From Candidatus Saccharimonadota bacterium (lineage in GTDB: Bacteria; Patescibacteriota; Saccharimonadia; Saccharimonadales; UBA4665), in the NCBI GenBank assembly GCA_020427965.1, contig JAGQNT010000012.1, positions 1-63,210 of the forward strand: 63,210 bases of DNA, in the 5' to 3' direction. The position numbers and the translations under genes are program-made. Every line of letters starts with the position of its first letter. Positions within the stretch are counted from its first letter, which is position 1. Below the pieces are notes generated by a model, which saw only the letters and a list, made by a program, of their open reading frames with translations, had not been told where the DNA came from and did no database searches. Of the stretch, positions 43,702-53,517 are shown in pieces.

Positions 43702-44565
43702 TTAGCGATCAGGAAAGAAGTCAGTAACGGGATCAACACCGTCGATCGTAAGGAGTTGTGCGTCGAGGGCAAGATCAATCCAGGCAATTCCAAGTAGAAG
43801 CAGTACAATAACCGCAATGAGCGCGACCCGACGAACGCGCCGTTTTTCAACCGCATTGATTGGCAATGCATAAGTACCTGCGTCGGCCATTTTCTGCAGC
43901 GCCATCTGTTTTTCGGCAGCTTTACGCGCCTCTTCGGCGGCTTTTGGATCCTGATCTTTGTCGTCAGCATCGTCTGTTTTTAGTACTTCCTCTGCTGCCT
44001 TGCTACTGTCAGCGGCATCGGCCGCAGGCTCTTCGGTCTTATCCTGGGTGGGTTTATCCTCGGCAGCGTCACTCGTCGATTCTTCTGGCTCTACTGTGGT
44101 ATCATCGGTCGATTCGGGTTCCACTGCTGGCTCAGCCTCGGGCGCTGTTGGCTTCTCTTCCGTAGCCTTAGCTTCTGATTTGTTATCTGTTGTCTTGGCG
44201 TCAGTTTCGGCCGCTTTTTCAGCGACGGTTTTTTCATCTTCGGCCTTGGCGTCTTCTTTCTTGTCGGATTTGGTACTCGTGGCGTCGTGATCAATCGGCT
44301 GGATTTTTACCTGTTTGGCATGATCCATCAGAGCCGAGGCTTCGTCTTTGGAAGTGTCTGTTTTGACCTCCACCTTTTCCTCTTCCTTGACCATAGGATC
44401 CTTGAGGATTGGGCGATTGGTCACAATAACTGGCTTACCGGCAGCTTCGGCGGGCGCTTTCCCGGGATGGCTGACATCGATGATAGTATATGGCTTCTTC
44501 TCTTCTGTCTGCTCTGTTTTTGCCGATTTGTCGGCACTGTCTGACTTACTCGATTTGGTAGCCAT
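43702..44565 (-). CDS. low-complexity Glu/Lys/Asp/Ala protein with a C-terminal membrane helix
   Basis: 287 residues, not recognised. Residues 1-220 are charged repeats (AEDEKTVAEKAAETDAKTTD, DADDKDQDPKAAEEARKAAE), likely disordered to helical, followed by a basic segment and one helix (RVALIAVIVLLLLGIAWIDLAL) near the end; the last 20 residues (TIDGVDPVTDFFPDR) should be outside. Tail-anchored topology puts the charged part in the cytoplasm. Its start overlaps the end region of tpiA, so it belongs to the pgk-tpiA operon. Function unknown. Confidence 0.7.
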   Translation of the reverse strand: MATKSSKSDSADKSAKTEQTEEKKPYTIIDVSHPGKAPAEAAGKPVIVTNRPILKDPMVKEEEKVEVKTDTSKDEASALMDHAKQVKIQPIDHDATSTKSDKKEDAKAEDEKTVAEKAAETDAKTTDNKSEAKATEEKPTAPEAEPAVEPESTDDTTVEPEESTSDAAEDKPTQDKTEEPAADAADSSKAAEEVLKTDDADDKDQDPKAAEEARKAAEKQMALQKMADAGTYALPINAVEKRRVRRVALIAVIVLLLLGIAWIDLALDAQLLTIDGVDPVTDFFPDR

Positions 44566-44568
44566 GTT

Positions 44569-45363
44569 CTAGCCCTCTTTTACCTTGTGGTGGAGCCGAT
44601 ATGCGGCATCAATTATTGCTGAAAACTTGTGATAATTTAGGCTGGCTGCCCCGACCAACGCGCCGTTGATGCCGGGTACTTCCAGGTAGCCACTGATTGT
44701 GTGGTCATCAACACTGCCACCATACAGAACGCGGACACTTGCAGCGACCCGTTCGCCGTACAGTTCACGAATTTGACTCCGTATCAGATCAACTGCCTCA
44801 GAAATTTGTGATGGTTTAGCCAACTCGCCGCCAAACGTACTGATGGCCCAGACCGGCTCGTACGCAATCACGACGTTTTCGACTTCTTCAGTTGTTAAGT
44901 TTGAAAGTGCCGTCACGAGTTGGTCGTGTAGGACTTGTTTGGTTTCGCCATTTTTGCGCTCGACATGGGTCTCGCCGACACACAGAATGGGAGTGATTTT
45001 GTTGCGCACAGCGGCTGCAACCTTATCACGGACAACTTCGAAAGTTTCGTGGAAATAAATGCGTCGTTCACTGTGCCCGATGATGACGTAGTGCACGAGA
45101 TCGTGCAGCATCGTAAAGCTCACCTCTCCAGTGAAGGCACCCTGGTCGTGTTCGTTTGCTGTCTGGGCGGCCAGCCGGAACTTGCGGCGATCAATTTGTA
45201 GACTGAGTGGTTGGAGGCTCAGCATGCTGGGCGCCAAGACGACCTCGACATCACGATGAATTTTAATACGGTCGTCCAACCGATGCACAAGTAAACTCGC
45301 CTCATGTGCATTGAGGTGCATTTTCCAGTTGGCGACGATCATCGTCTTATTCATATTGCTCAT
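44569..45363 (-). CDS. tpiA: triosephosphate isomerase
   Basis: Glycolytic interconversion of DHAP and GAP. IVANWKMHLNAHEAS (catalytic N and K), YVIIGHSERRIYF (catalytic H), VIAYEPVWAISTF (catalytic E) and RVLYGGSVDDHTI are all present. 264 residues. Follows pgk by 2 nt, so co-transcribed. The codon just upstream overlaps the pgk stop; TACAAT 4 nt upstream is probably coincidence inside pgk. Confidence 0.97.
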   Translation of the reverse strand: MSNMNKTMIVANWKMHLNAHEASLLVHRLDDRIKIHRDVEVVLAPSMLSLQPLSLQIDRRKFRLAAQTANEHDQGAFTGEVSFTMLHDLVHYVIIGHSERRIYFHETFEVVRDKVAAAVRNKITPILCVGETHVERKNGETKQVLHDQLVTALSNLTTEEVENVVIAYEPVWAISTFGGELAKPSQISEAVDLIRSQIRELYGERVAASVRVLYGGSVDDHTISGYLEVPGINGALVGAASLNYHKFSAIIDAAYRLHHKVKEG

Positions 45364-45365
45364 GG

Positions 45366-46670
45366 TTATTGTACCACCTCTGACTTCTTATCGAGCAGCG
45401 CCTCAACACCCGGTAGCTTTTTGCCAGCCATCAATTCTAGGCTAGCACCACCGCCGGTTGAGACATGGTTGAAGAGCTCTGTCATTTTACGGTTCTCGAT
45501 GTAGCTAACAGTATCACCACCTCCAACTACACTGAATGGCTTGTGGCCATATTGGCCGATAATAGCCTCGATCACGAGCTCCGTGCCATGCGCAGTAGGA
45601 CCGACTGGACCATGAACTGCAGGCGTTTCCGCCACGCCCATAGAACCATTCCATACAACAGTCTGAGCGAGCTGCAACGAACCGGCGATAAATGACGCCG
45701 AGAAAGGGCCGATGTCCAAAATCATTTCGTGTTCTTTGATGCGCGTGTCGCCAATAGGTGGTCGTTTGGGATAGTTTTCGATATCGGCGATGACGTGTGC
45801 GCTCCAGTCAACAATTCGGGTTGGTGCCGTCTTATCCACTTTGTGCGCCACCACACCATCTTGTGGCAAATAAAATACAAAGTCCTGTTGCTGTGACTTT
45901 GCCTTAGCCTTCTCGATGATATCTTTGGCAACTTGGACATCTTGCTTTTCGATCAGACTGTCACCTACCTCAATCCCCTGAGCATACAGAAAAGTGTTGG
46001 CCATGGCGCCGCCGACTGCGACAACATCGGCGAGATCAATGAATTTGTTGAGAATATCGATTTTGTCGGATATTTTGGCGCCGCCGATAACAGCCACTAG
46101 TGGCCGCTTGGGGTTCTGCATGACATTGGTGATGGTATCGACCTCTTTTTCAAGTAAAAACCCGGCTACGCTCGGCAAATAATGTGCTACACCTTCGGTG
46201 CTGGCGTGTGCCCGATGCACCACACCAAACCCATCTTCGACGAATAGTTCGGCTAGACTGGCCAACTGCTTGGCAAATTCGGCACTGTTCTTCTCTTCTT
46301 CAGCGTGATAGCGGACATTTTCCAGTAGCAGCACCTTACCGTGTTCGAGTTGCTCGGCAGCTCGTTCGGCCTCTGGACCGATACAGTCTTTGGCGAAAGA
46401 AACACGATCTTTGCCAAGTATTTCGCCCAGTCTTTTGGCAACCGGCCAAAGGCTACAGTCGGCATCATCAGGCGATTTTGGACGCCCCAGGTGAGACATG
46501 ATAATCAGACGAGTATTTTGTTCCAACAAGTAGTTAATGGTCGGCATCGCCTGGGTAATCCGGTAGTCATCCTCGATCTTGCCATCCTTGATGGGCACAT
46601 TAAAATCCGCTCGCAGTAGAACAGTTTTACTGTGTAGATCAATATCCCTGATTGTCTGTTTGGTAAACAT
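45366..46670 (-). CDS. pgk: phosphoglycerate kinase
   Basis: Transfers phosphate from 1,3-bisphosphoglycerate to ADP. TVLLRADFNVPIKDGKIEDD, IIMSHLGRPKSP, VLLLENVRYHAEEE, VVHRAHASTEGV (where most enzymes have A-H-R-A-H), AVIGGAKISDKI, and the C-terminal SVVGGGDTVSYI with STGGGASLE. About 434 residues, slightly longer than usual because of an insert around TAPTRIVDWSAH. I use the ATG at 46670 with AAAGGTGGGG just upstream; a GTG 6 nt earlier is possible. First gene of pgk-tpiA. Confidence 0.97.
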   Translation of the reverse strand: MFTKQTIRDIDLHSKTVLLRADFNVPIKDGKIEDDYRITQAMPTINYLLEQNTRLIIMSHLGRPKSPDDADCSLWPVAKRLGEILGKDRVSFAKDCIGPEAERAAEQLEHGKVLLLENVRYHAEEEKNSAEFAKQLASLAELFVEDGFGVVHRAHASTEGVAHYLPSVAGFLLEKEVDTITNVMQNPKRPLVAVIGGAKISDKIDILNKFIDLADVVAVGGAMANTFLYAQGIEVGDSLIEKQDVQVAKDIIEKAKAKSQQQDFVFYLPQDGVVAHKVDKTAPTRIVDWSAHVIADIENYPKRPPIGDTRIKEHEMILDIGPFSASFIAGSLQLAQTVVWNGSMGVAETPAVHGPVGPTAHGTELVIEAIIGQYGHKPFSVVGGGDTVSYIENRKMTELFNHVSTGGGASLELMAGKKLPGVEALLDKKSEVVQ

Positions 46671-46744
46671 CCCCACCTTTTGACCAAGTTATACCTAGTC
46701 GATTTTATACCAACTACTATACCGTATTAAACGCTTACGCTAAA

Positions 46745-47128
46745 CTATTTCTGGCTTTTTGGAGTAAACACTGCCCAGAGGTGCCGTAACACGCCGCCAA
46801 AGGTTGGAAATGGTTGTTTGTTCTCTTCTCTATCGGCCAGCAAGACGGTAGCAATAGCGATCGGCAACGCAGTGAGGGCCGAAAACAGATACGTCTCTAA
46901 CTCCGCCCCAAAAATACGAATGTCTAAAATGTGGGCAGTATTATATCCCCAGGCTTGCCATTGCAGCGCAAAGCGCTCGGTCACAGCTACTACCGCCGCG
47001 ATTCCTGTCACTATCCAGATAGCTAGCCACTGTCCTCGTAGTTTGCGCCCAGCCAACATGAGCTCAATAGCAATCGTTAGGCCGCAAAAAAGCAATATCG
47101 TACCGAGATACCAAAGTATTTCAGGCAT
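46745..47128 (-). CDS. lycopene-cyclase-domain membrane protein, second subunit (CrtYd-like)
   Basis: 127 residues with three or four membrane helices (ILWYLGTILLFCGLTIAIEL, LAIWIVTGIAAVVAVTE, TYLFSALTALPIAIATVLL). WGYNTAHILDIRIFGAELET followed by the YLF helix resembles the CrtY c/d domain, where W-x-Y, I-x-G-x-P-x-E-E and F-F are typical; here the acidic pair reads ELE. Overlaps the 102-aa gene by 8 nt. Heterodimeric carotenoid cyclases are encoded as two such ~100-aa proteins. Substrate could be lycopene or another isoprenoid. Confidence 0.68.
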   Translation of the reverse strand: MPEILWYLGTILLFCGLTIAIELMLAGRKLRGQWLAIWIVTGIAAVVAVTERFALQWQAWGYNTAHILDIRIFGAELETYLFSALTALPIAIATVLLADREENKQPFPTFGGVLRHLWAVFTPKSQK

Positions 47129-47429
47129 GACGTTTTACCCATCTTCTGATTAACAGCGTCGCGGTAGCCACGTAGACCGAAACCGTAAGGATATAGAGAT
47201 ACTCCTCTATTGGTAGGCCGAGGAGCCAGATGCCTAGGTGGTGTCCATCAAAGTAATGCCAAATATCCGACTGGACCGCTAGGATATCCCACGGGATGGC
47301 GATGATGAGGCTAGCAATAACAACGAATCGAAAGGTTCGGACGTAGTGTTTCAGATAGTTGAAGTGACGGAGCCAAAGCACCCCCAGTGGAATCCACACC
47401 ACGAGCAACAACCAGACGACATAATCCAT
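47121..47429 (-). CDS. lycopene-cyclase-domain membrane protein, first subunit (CrtYc-like)
   Basis: 102 residues with three membrane helices (VVWLLLVVWIPLGVLWL, FRFVVIASLIIAIPWDILAV, YLYILTVSVYVATATLL). IPWDILAVQSDIWHYFDGHH followed by GIWLLGLPIEEYLYIL carries the P-x-E-E signature of the CrtYc/YcD lycopene cyclase domain. Forms an overlapping pair with the next gene. No other carotenoid gene (crtB, crtI, crtE) is in the window, so substrate supply must come from elsewhere in the genome or from a host. Confidence 0.72.
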   Translation of the reverse strand: MDYVVWLLLVVWIPLGVLWLRHFNYLKHYVRTFRFVVIASLIIAIPWDILAVQSDIWHYFDGHHLGIWLLGLPIEEYLYILTVSVYVATATLLIRRWVKRHA

Positions 47430-47453
47430 GGTGCTAGCTTAGCGAAGCAATTT

Positions 47454-48866
47454 CTAGTTGCCAAGCTGGCGCACACGAATCGTGTCGGTTGCGCCCTTGA
47501 GTCCGGGTTGCCTGCCACTGACTACAACGACGGTCGCGTTTGGCTTCAGAAAGCCATTCTTCTCTAGCTCTTTAGCTAATTCTATGCCTGCGCGATCTCC
47601 GTCGGGTTTCAGAAAAGTTTTATTAGCATACAGTAGCGACAGTTGATTCGCGACACGAGGGTCACTGGTGACTGACACAATTGGCCGGACGGGGCGGTTA
47701 GCCGCGATGTGCATCGCCGTGGCACCAGACTTTGTTTCGGCGACAATGGCGTCAGCGTGCAGCTGCTTTGCCAGCTTGACCGCGGCAGCACTAATAGCAA
47801 CAGAGTGTGCTTCAGAACTAATGGGTTCATCGATCGGCCGAACTTGGACGTGCTCCTGGGTGTATAAGATGGTGCGTTTCATACTGGCGATAGCCTCGAG
47901 TGGGTACTTGCCGTTGGCGGTTTCGTCACTCAGCATCAGGCAGTCAGCACCAACAATTGTCGCGTTAGCAATGTCGCTGACTTCTGCGCGAGTTGGTTCG
48001 GGGTTATCGACCATACTGGCCATCATTTGGGTGGCGACGATGCTCAGTTTGGCATGTTTTTGACACAATCCGATGATGCGGCGCTGGATAAGTGGCACAA
48101 TTTCGGCACCAACCTCAACTGCCAAATCACCCCTCGCAACCATGACACCGTCACTGGCCTCAACGATTTTCTCTAGCTCGTTGTCTTCGATGGCGGCTTT
48201 GGTTTCAATTTTGGCCACAACCATCGCAGACGACCCGTGTTCGGCCAAGAAACCACGTACTGCATCAATATCAGCAGCCGACTGAATGAAACTGACTGCC
48301 ACGTAATCTATGTCGTGGCTCGCGCCATATTCCAGGTCGGCAAAGTCTTTCTTGGTCAGAATGTCACCACCAAAATCCGTATCAGGCAGGTTTAGGCCTT
48401 TGCGGCTCATCAGCTCACCGTCGTTCTCAACCTCAACTTCGATCTGCTTCGAGTTAGTACTGATAACCTTGGTTTTTATCTTGCCATCAAACAGGTAGAT
48501 GCGCTCGCCTTTTTTAACCTTGGCAGACAAATCGTACTGCACGGGAATAGTTAGGTTATCGTGTGTTCCGTTATACACCAGGGTCAGGGTGTCGCCCTTT
48601 TTTACCGCCTGATGGTTGTCATTGAGGTCACCCAAACGGATTTTAGGACCCTGAATGTCTTGCAAGATTGCTACTGGCTTACCCACCTCTGCTGCTGCCT
48701 GGCGAATCCAACCTATCCATCGGTCTTTTTGATCATGGTCACCGTGGCTAAAATTGAGTCGAAAACCGTTACAACCAGCCCGAACCATATCTTCGATCGC
48801 CTCATAGCTATCGGTAGCTGGCCCAACCGTAGCTAGAATTTTGGCACGTTTATAGATGACTTCCAT
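47454..48866 (-). CDS. pyk: pyruvate kinase
   Basis: Last step of glycolysis, making ATP and pyruvate. RAKILATVGPATDSYEAIED, FRLNFSHGDHDQK, ILQDIQGPKIRLGDL, VMVARGDLAVEVGAE, VATQMMASMVDNPEPTRAEV and LSDETANGKYP are all typical. 470 residues, full A, B and C domains. TACACT within TGTTACACT ends 7 nt before the ATG: leaderless. Separate transcription unit from the cyclase pair downstream. Confidence 0.97.
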   Translation of the reverse strand: MEVIYKRAKILATVGPATDSYEAIEDMVRAGCNGFRLNFSHGDHDQKDRWIGWIRQAAAEVGKPVAILQDIQGPKIRLGDLNDNHQAVKKGDTLTLVYNGTHDNLTIPVQYDLSAKVKKGERIYLFDGKIKTKVISTNSKQIEVEVENDGELMSRKGLNLPDTDFGGDILTKKDFADLEYGASHDIDYVAVSFIQSAADIDAVRGFLAEHGSSAMVVAKIETKAAIEDNELEKIVEASDGVMVARGDLAVEVGAEIVPLIQRRIIGLCQKHAKLSIVATQMMASMVDNPEPTRAEVSDIANATIVGADCLMLSDETANGKYPLEAIASMKRTILYTQEHVQVRPIDEPISSEAHSVAISAAAVKLAKQLHADAIVAETKSGATAMHIAANRPVRPIVSVTSDPRVANQLSLLYANKTFLKPDGDRAGIELAKELEKNGFLKPNATVVVVSGRQPGLKGATDTIRVRQLGN

Positions 48867-48929
48867 TTCCTACAGTGTAACAGAAGATTCTTCACTATGC
48901 CGAGGGTTCGCACTTTGGAGCATGTCGCA

Positions 48930-49454
48930 TTAAGTAATGGTTGGTTCGTCATGTGAACGATGCCCAAAGAATGCAAACGGCCTAACCCCAAATTTTGGAT
49001 CAGGTGGAGAAACTCTATGTAATTTCGGGATGCCGTAGGCGGGCAGCACTACTACTGTGTTTGCTCGACAACGAAGTTCTAGTTGGCCCACATTTAAATC
49101 AATGACTGACAATGTCGCAAATCCTCCGAGACTACACAGCACTAACCAACCGTCATATTCCTCTGGGTCGCTGTGAAAGTCAAAAGCACCACTTGGCTCA
49201 TCAAAACCATATCGCTTCACAACTAGTGTGTTGATTGCTCTTACGGATGTGTGGTCTAGTACGAGTCGTGCGGCAGCTGGAAACGGATCAGGAAAGGGAT
49301 CGCCGGACAACGTATCGTGAGTAACTTTGCGTTCTTCTTGGGTGAGCGCAGCATCTGCCATACCCGCCAGCATGTCAGCCGGAAAGAAATCGGTATACAT
49401 CGTTATGCCGCTTTCCCACACCAGCCCCGCGGGTAAGACCTGGTTCATAGTCAA
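48930..49454 (-). CDS. 2-oxoglutarate/Fe(II) oxygenase-like protein
   Basis: 174 residues. FDFHSDPEEYDGWLVLCSLG carries a possible H-x-D iron pair, KLHRVSPP the distal histidine, and GVRPFAFFGHRSH the arginine for the 2-oxoglutarate carboxylate, with a jelly-roll-like beta pattern between. This layout resembles AlkB/prolyl-hydroxylase-type enzymes; the substrate is unknown. No export signal. Last minus-strand gene before the tRNA-Glu island. The call rests on the spacing of the three ligands. Confidence 0.6.
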   Translation of the reverse strand: MTMNQVLPAGLVWESGITMYTDFFPADMLAGMADAALTQEERKVTHDTLSGDPFPDPFPAAARLVLDHTSVRAINTLVVKRYGFDEPSGAFDFHSDPEEYDGWLVLCSLGGFATLSVIDLNVGQLELRCRANTVVVLPAYGIPKLHRVSPPDPKFGVRPFAFFGHRSHDEPTIT

Positions 49455-49570
49455 GATAATACCGGAATACTAGCTTTTTTGTCACGCTAACTTGTTGCGC
49501 GACAGTGGTGTTGGGGAAAGCTACTCAATCTACAAATGTCATCTCTGACTCACCCTGGACTATCTACCCC

Positions 49571-49579
49571 TGTTATGAT
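49571..49579 (+). promoter_or_regulatory. extended -10 upstream of the tRNA-Glu locus
   Basis: TGTTATGAT pointing toward the two tRNA-Glu sequences; the nearest RNA start is 49704. The rest of the 250-nt gap 49455-49703 shows nothing I can support. Confidence 0.4.
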
Positions 49580-49703
49580 ATGATCTTTAGGTTGATTTAC
49601 TGATGGTAATTTTGACCCATATGGATCCTTGAGGCCATATGCGCCCAAATTCTCGCGAAATAGAAAAATATGTAAACACATTTTTCTGCATCGCTCCGAA
49701 TTT

Positions 49704-49905
49704 GGTCCCATCGTCTAGCGGTTAGGACACCGGGTACCTCCACCCCACAAAACAGGTTTTGCGGGGACCCCGATTCATCCCGGCAACAGGGCGAGAACTG
49801 CCAGTGGCAGTTCGCAGGGCGATCTTCCGGTGGCAACTGGCTTGCCAATCGCGAAGTCGCGGGCCTGCCGAAGGTAGGTCGATTCCGAATCGAACCCCTA
49901 TCATT
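49704..49905 (+). pseudogene. degenerate tRNA-Glu copy interrupted by palindromic inserts
   Basis: Bases 49704-49735 equal the 5' half of the intact tRNA-Glu (49923-49954). Then 38 nt are inserted in the anticodon loop, forming CCCC-x-CAAAAC-AG-GTTTTG-x-GGGG. The tRNA resumes with TTCATCCCGGCAACAGGG (49774-49791), is broken again in the T-stem by about 85 nt holding GAACTGCCA-G-TGGCAGTTC, and shows GTCGATTCC before a reverse-complement T-arm piece (GAATCGAACCCC, near 49887-49898). No 3' acceptor strand exists. Probably scar of repeated integration events at this tRNA. Confidence 0.7.
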
Positions 49906-49922
49906 TACAATTCAACTTAGAC

Positions 49923-51652
<1,730 letters not shown>

Positions 51653-51669
<17 letters not shown>

Positions 51670-51787
51670 TTATGCGCTCCTCTTCGAGTGTTTCAAGTAG
51701 AAGCTTTGCAAGTATCTCCAGACGCTCCTCTAAGGTGAGCTCTGGCTCCACTTTTGGCTTATTGGTTGACCCTTTGTTTCTACCCAT
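51653..51787 (-). CDS. 44-residue protein overlapping the recombinase start
   Basis: MGRNKGSTNKPKVEPELTLE then a charged helix (ERLEILAKLLLETLEEERIN). Its stop lies 14 nt inside the recombinase gene, a typical coupled overlap. The basic N-terminus plus acidic helix suggests a small DNA- or partner-binding helper, for instance an excision factor, but no motif proves this. TTGAAA - 17 nt - TAAACT lies upstream, with the palindrome CTATACATATATAG. Confidence 0.6.
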
Positions 51788-51956
51788 TTTACCCTCTAGT
51801 AACCTACCTATATATGTATAGTTTACTACCTCTATAATACTGTTTCAAGTAAATAATGTTGTATTATTTTTCTAATTACGAAATTAGACTATTTTCTATA
51901 TATTGTATCTGTTATGCTTTTTAATTTACTTTTTCTCTTTTATACTTACGTATAGT

Positions 51957-52652
51957 ATGAGCGACAGAAAACTAACTACCAAACAAATCAACACACTACT
52001 CATTACTTATAGGTTCAGATTTATAACGACTAATAACCTAGCAAGACATAAACAAATTACACATAACTCAGCATATAATGCCTTAGAAATACTGACGAAT
52101 AATGGCTATTTGGGACGGAAACACAATAAAAGTTACAGGCTACAAAATAAGCCTGCAAGCTATTACTTAAAGCCTCAGGCGGTAATATATCTAAACAAGT
52201 CAGACCTGAATGTAGATAAAGAAGTTCTTAAAAGTCGATATCGAGAGCAGACGAAATCATCTGAGTTTGTAGATCGGCAAGTCGCTATTCATTACGCATA
52301 CTTAGACATCAAACAAAAGCTAGGCGATTCAGCAGAGGTCCTAACTGGAACTGAAATGGCTGGCATTGAGGGCATGATAAAGCCCGTACCGTCACTATTT
52401 ATAAAACCAAAGAAAGGCAAAAGATATTTTGCTGAACTTACGGACAGCCAGCACCTATTTATCGTCAAGAAGCGGATTAGAAAATATATTGATCATTATG
52501 AATCCGACGATTGGGAATTTGAACAGTATCCAGATGTGCACATCTACCGCACCTCAAAAGCTGACCAGCGAAAGCTGAAAGAGTATATCGAAGAAAAAAT
52601 GGATGATGCGTATCTAGATGACGAAGATTTCAATTTCATCATTAAACCTTAA
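51957..52652 (+). CDS. replication-relaxation-like winged-helix protein
   Basis: 231 residues. The N-terminal 70 form a winged helix (TKQINTLLITYRFRFITTNN, NSAYNALEILTNNGYLGRKH), followed by an alpha/beta part with SEFVDRQVAIHYAYLDIKQK and RYFAELTDSQHLFIVKKRIR, as in replication-relaxation family proteins of plasmids and integrated elements, which load or control replication. Strongly charged and AT-rich. The ATG at 51957 follows TATACT closely (10 nt), so it is nearly leaderless. Divergent from the recombinase. Confidence 0.7.
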   Translation: MSDRKLTTKQINTLLITYRFRFITTNNLARHKQITHNSAYNALEILTNNGYLGRKHNKSYRLQNKPASYYLKPQAVIYLNKSDLNVDKEVLKSRYREQTKSSEFVDRQVAIHYAYLDIKQKLGDSAEVLTGTEMAGIEGMIKPVPSLFIKPKKGKRYFAELTDSQHLFIVKKRIRKYIDHYESDDWEFEQYPDVHIYRTSKADQRKLKEYIEEKMDDAYLDDEDFNFIIKP

Positions 52653-52654
52653 AT

Positions 52655-52682
52655 GAGTAGTTTTAAGTCTTGCTCAGGACTT
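52655..52682. repeat. 28-nt repeat with AAGTC...GACTT hairpin, copy 1
   Basis: Begins GAGTAGTTTTAAGTCTTGCT and ends CAGGACTT; 26 of 28 bases match 53175-53202. It lies at the 3' end of the 102-aa gene. On the plus strand it is followed by TGTTTTTA and may also terminate the replication-relaxation gene. Confidence 0.75.
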
Positions 52683-52687
52683 TGTTT

Positions 52688-52996
52688 TTATAAACCAGGA
52701 TAAGAATCCGGACGACCCACAACGTCTTCGTTGAACTCGTCAACCAGCTCTCTAAGTTCTAGTTGCTCGCAATAGTAATTACGTAGCTCAGACGCCAACG
52801 ATACCAACGAATCATCATTGTACCAGTCTGTAATAGTGCAGCTATTATTGATTGACCCACGCATACCACCTCCAAGATAGTTCTGATAGGCGCTCATGAA
52901 TTCACCTTCGTATCCATAAGAACTTAGCTCTATTTCACAGCCACCTCCACGACAGCTATATTTTTCTTTTGTAATTAGTTCTGCGATATTTTCCAT
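52688..52996 (-). CDS. accessory protein, 102 residues, unknown
   Basis: Not recognised. Acidic and tyrosine-rich: IAELITKEKYSCRGGGCEIE, YGYEGEFMSAYQNYLGGGMR, then an acidic helix (LASELRNYYCEQLELRELVD). Three cysteines but no clear metal site. AAGGAAAGG lies before the ATG. It is flanked 5' by the conserved hairpin (53064-53108) and 3' by the 28-nt repeat, the same arrangement as the two-gene unit upstream. Probably a phage/plasmid accessory gene. Confidence 0.6.
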   Translation of the reverse strand: MENIAELITKEKYSCRGGGCEIELSSYGYEGEFMSAYQNYLGGGMRGSINNSCTITDWYNDDSLVSLASELRNYYCEQLELRELVDEFNEDVVGRPDSYPGL

Positions 52997-53063
52997 AGCG
53001 CAATACCTTTCCTTGTTACTGAGAGGGCTTTCTGCCTCTCTGTCGGTGGATATCGGGTAGGCG

Positions 53064-53108
53064 CCAGGAATGTAAAGGTGGAGACTTGTACTACCTTTAT
53101 ATTTCTGG
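53064..53108 (+). other. conserved-loop hairpin, copy 1
   Basis: A 16-bp stem (53064-53079 with 53093-53108) closes the 13-nt loop GGAGACTTGTACT. The identical loop with a different but equally long stem occurs at 53848-53892. Base changes between copies preserve pairing, and the odd pairs are G-T on the plus strand, which favours RNA made from that strand. Confidence 0.7.
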
Positions 53109-53174
53109 TGTCCCCGTATAATGCAAAGGACAGAAGAAGAAAACCACTTACATTTTATCTTCTTACTTTAGGTA

Positions 53175-53202
53175 GAGCAGTTTTTAGTCTTGCTCAGGAC
53201 TT
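53175..53202. repeat. 28-nt repeat with hairpin, copy 2
   Basis: Begins GAGCAGTTTTTAGTCTTGCT and ends CAGGACTT; lies 5 nt from the stop of the 99-aa gene. Partner of 52655-52682. Confidence 0.75.
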
Positions 53203-53207
53203 GAAGC

Positions 53208-53507
53208 TTAAGACCTTTTCAGATCTTTAAACTTTGTAGGTTCGAAGTATCGATCTTTTTCGATTCTCAGGCCTGCTGGACCTATAACTTTGGCCAGTTC
53301 TCTGAGGCAGAAGTAGCCAAGCTCGTCTTCTTGACCTTCGACGAATCCAAAGCAGTAATGCGACCCATCGGATTCCATCGCATACCATGTCCAGCTCGTC
53401 CAAGGCGTGAAGAACTTAAAATAGACGATTTTGTCGTCTAGTTCCACATCTTCTTGGGTGTAGATTAGTGGCATTTTAGCTAATTCTGATTTTGTTAATA
53501 GACTCAT
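53208..53507 (-). CDS. accessory protein, 99 residues, unknown
   Basis: Not recognised. Aromatic-rich, probably beta: IVYFKFFTPWTSWTWYAMES, HYCFGFVEGQEDELGYF, then an amphipathic end (LREL..VIGPAGLRIEKD). The pattern recalls small single-domain DUF2958-type proteins of plasmids (TPWxxWTWY...FGLVxGxExELGYF), an assignment from memory. Follows the 92-aa gene by 10 nt with AAGGAG before its ATG. Its 3' end carries the 28-nt repeat. Confidence 0.65.
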   Translation of the reverse strand: MSLLTKSELAKMPLIYTQEDVELDDKIVYFKFFTPWTSWTWYAMESDGSHYCFGFVEGQEDELGYFCLRELAKVIGPAGLRIEKDRYFEPTKFKDLKRS

Positions 53508-53517
53508 AATATTCTCC

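Noticed and set aside
49704-49791. Self-splicing or archaeal-type intron in tRNA-Glu
   Set aside because: The 38-nt insert is too short for a group I intron, the copy lacks a 3' acceptor strand, and a second insert breaks the T-arm, so it cannot yield a tRNA.
49597-49848. 83-codon minus-strand ORF over the broken tRNA-Glu copy
   Set aside because: It is an antisense read of tRNA fragments and palindromic inserts; no promoter or ribosome site.
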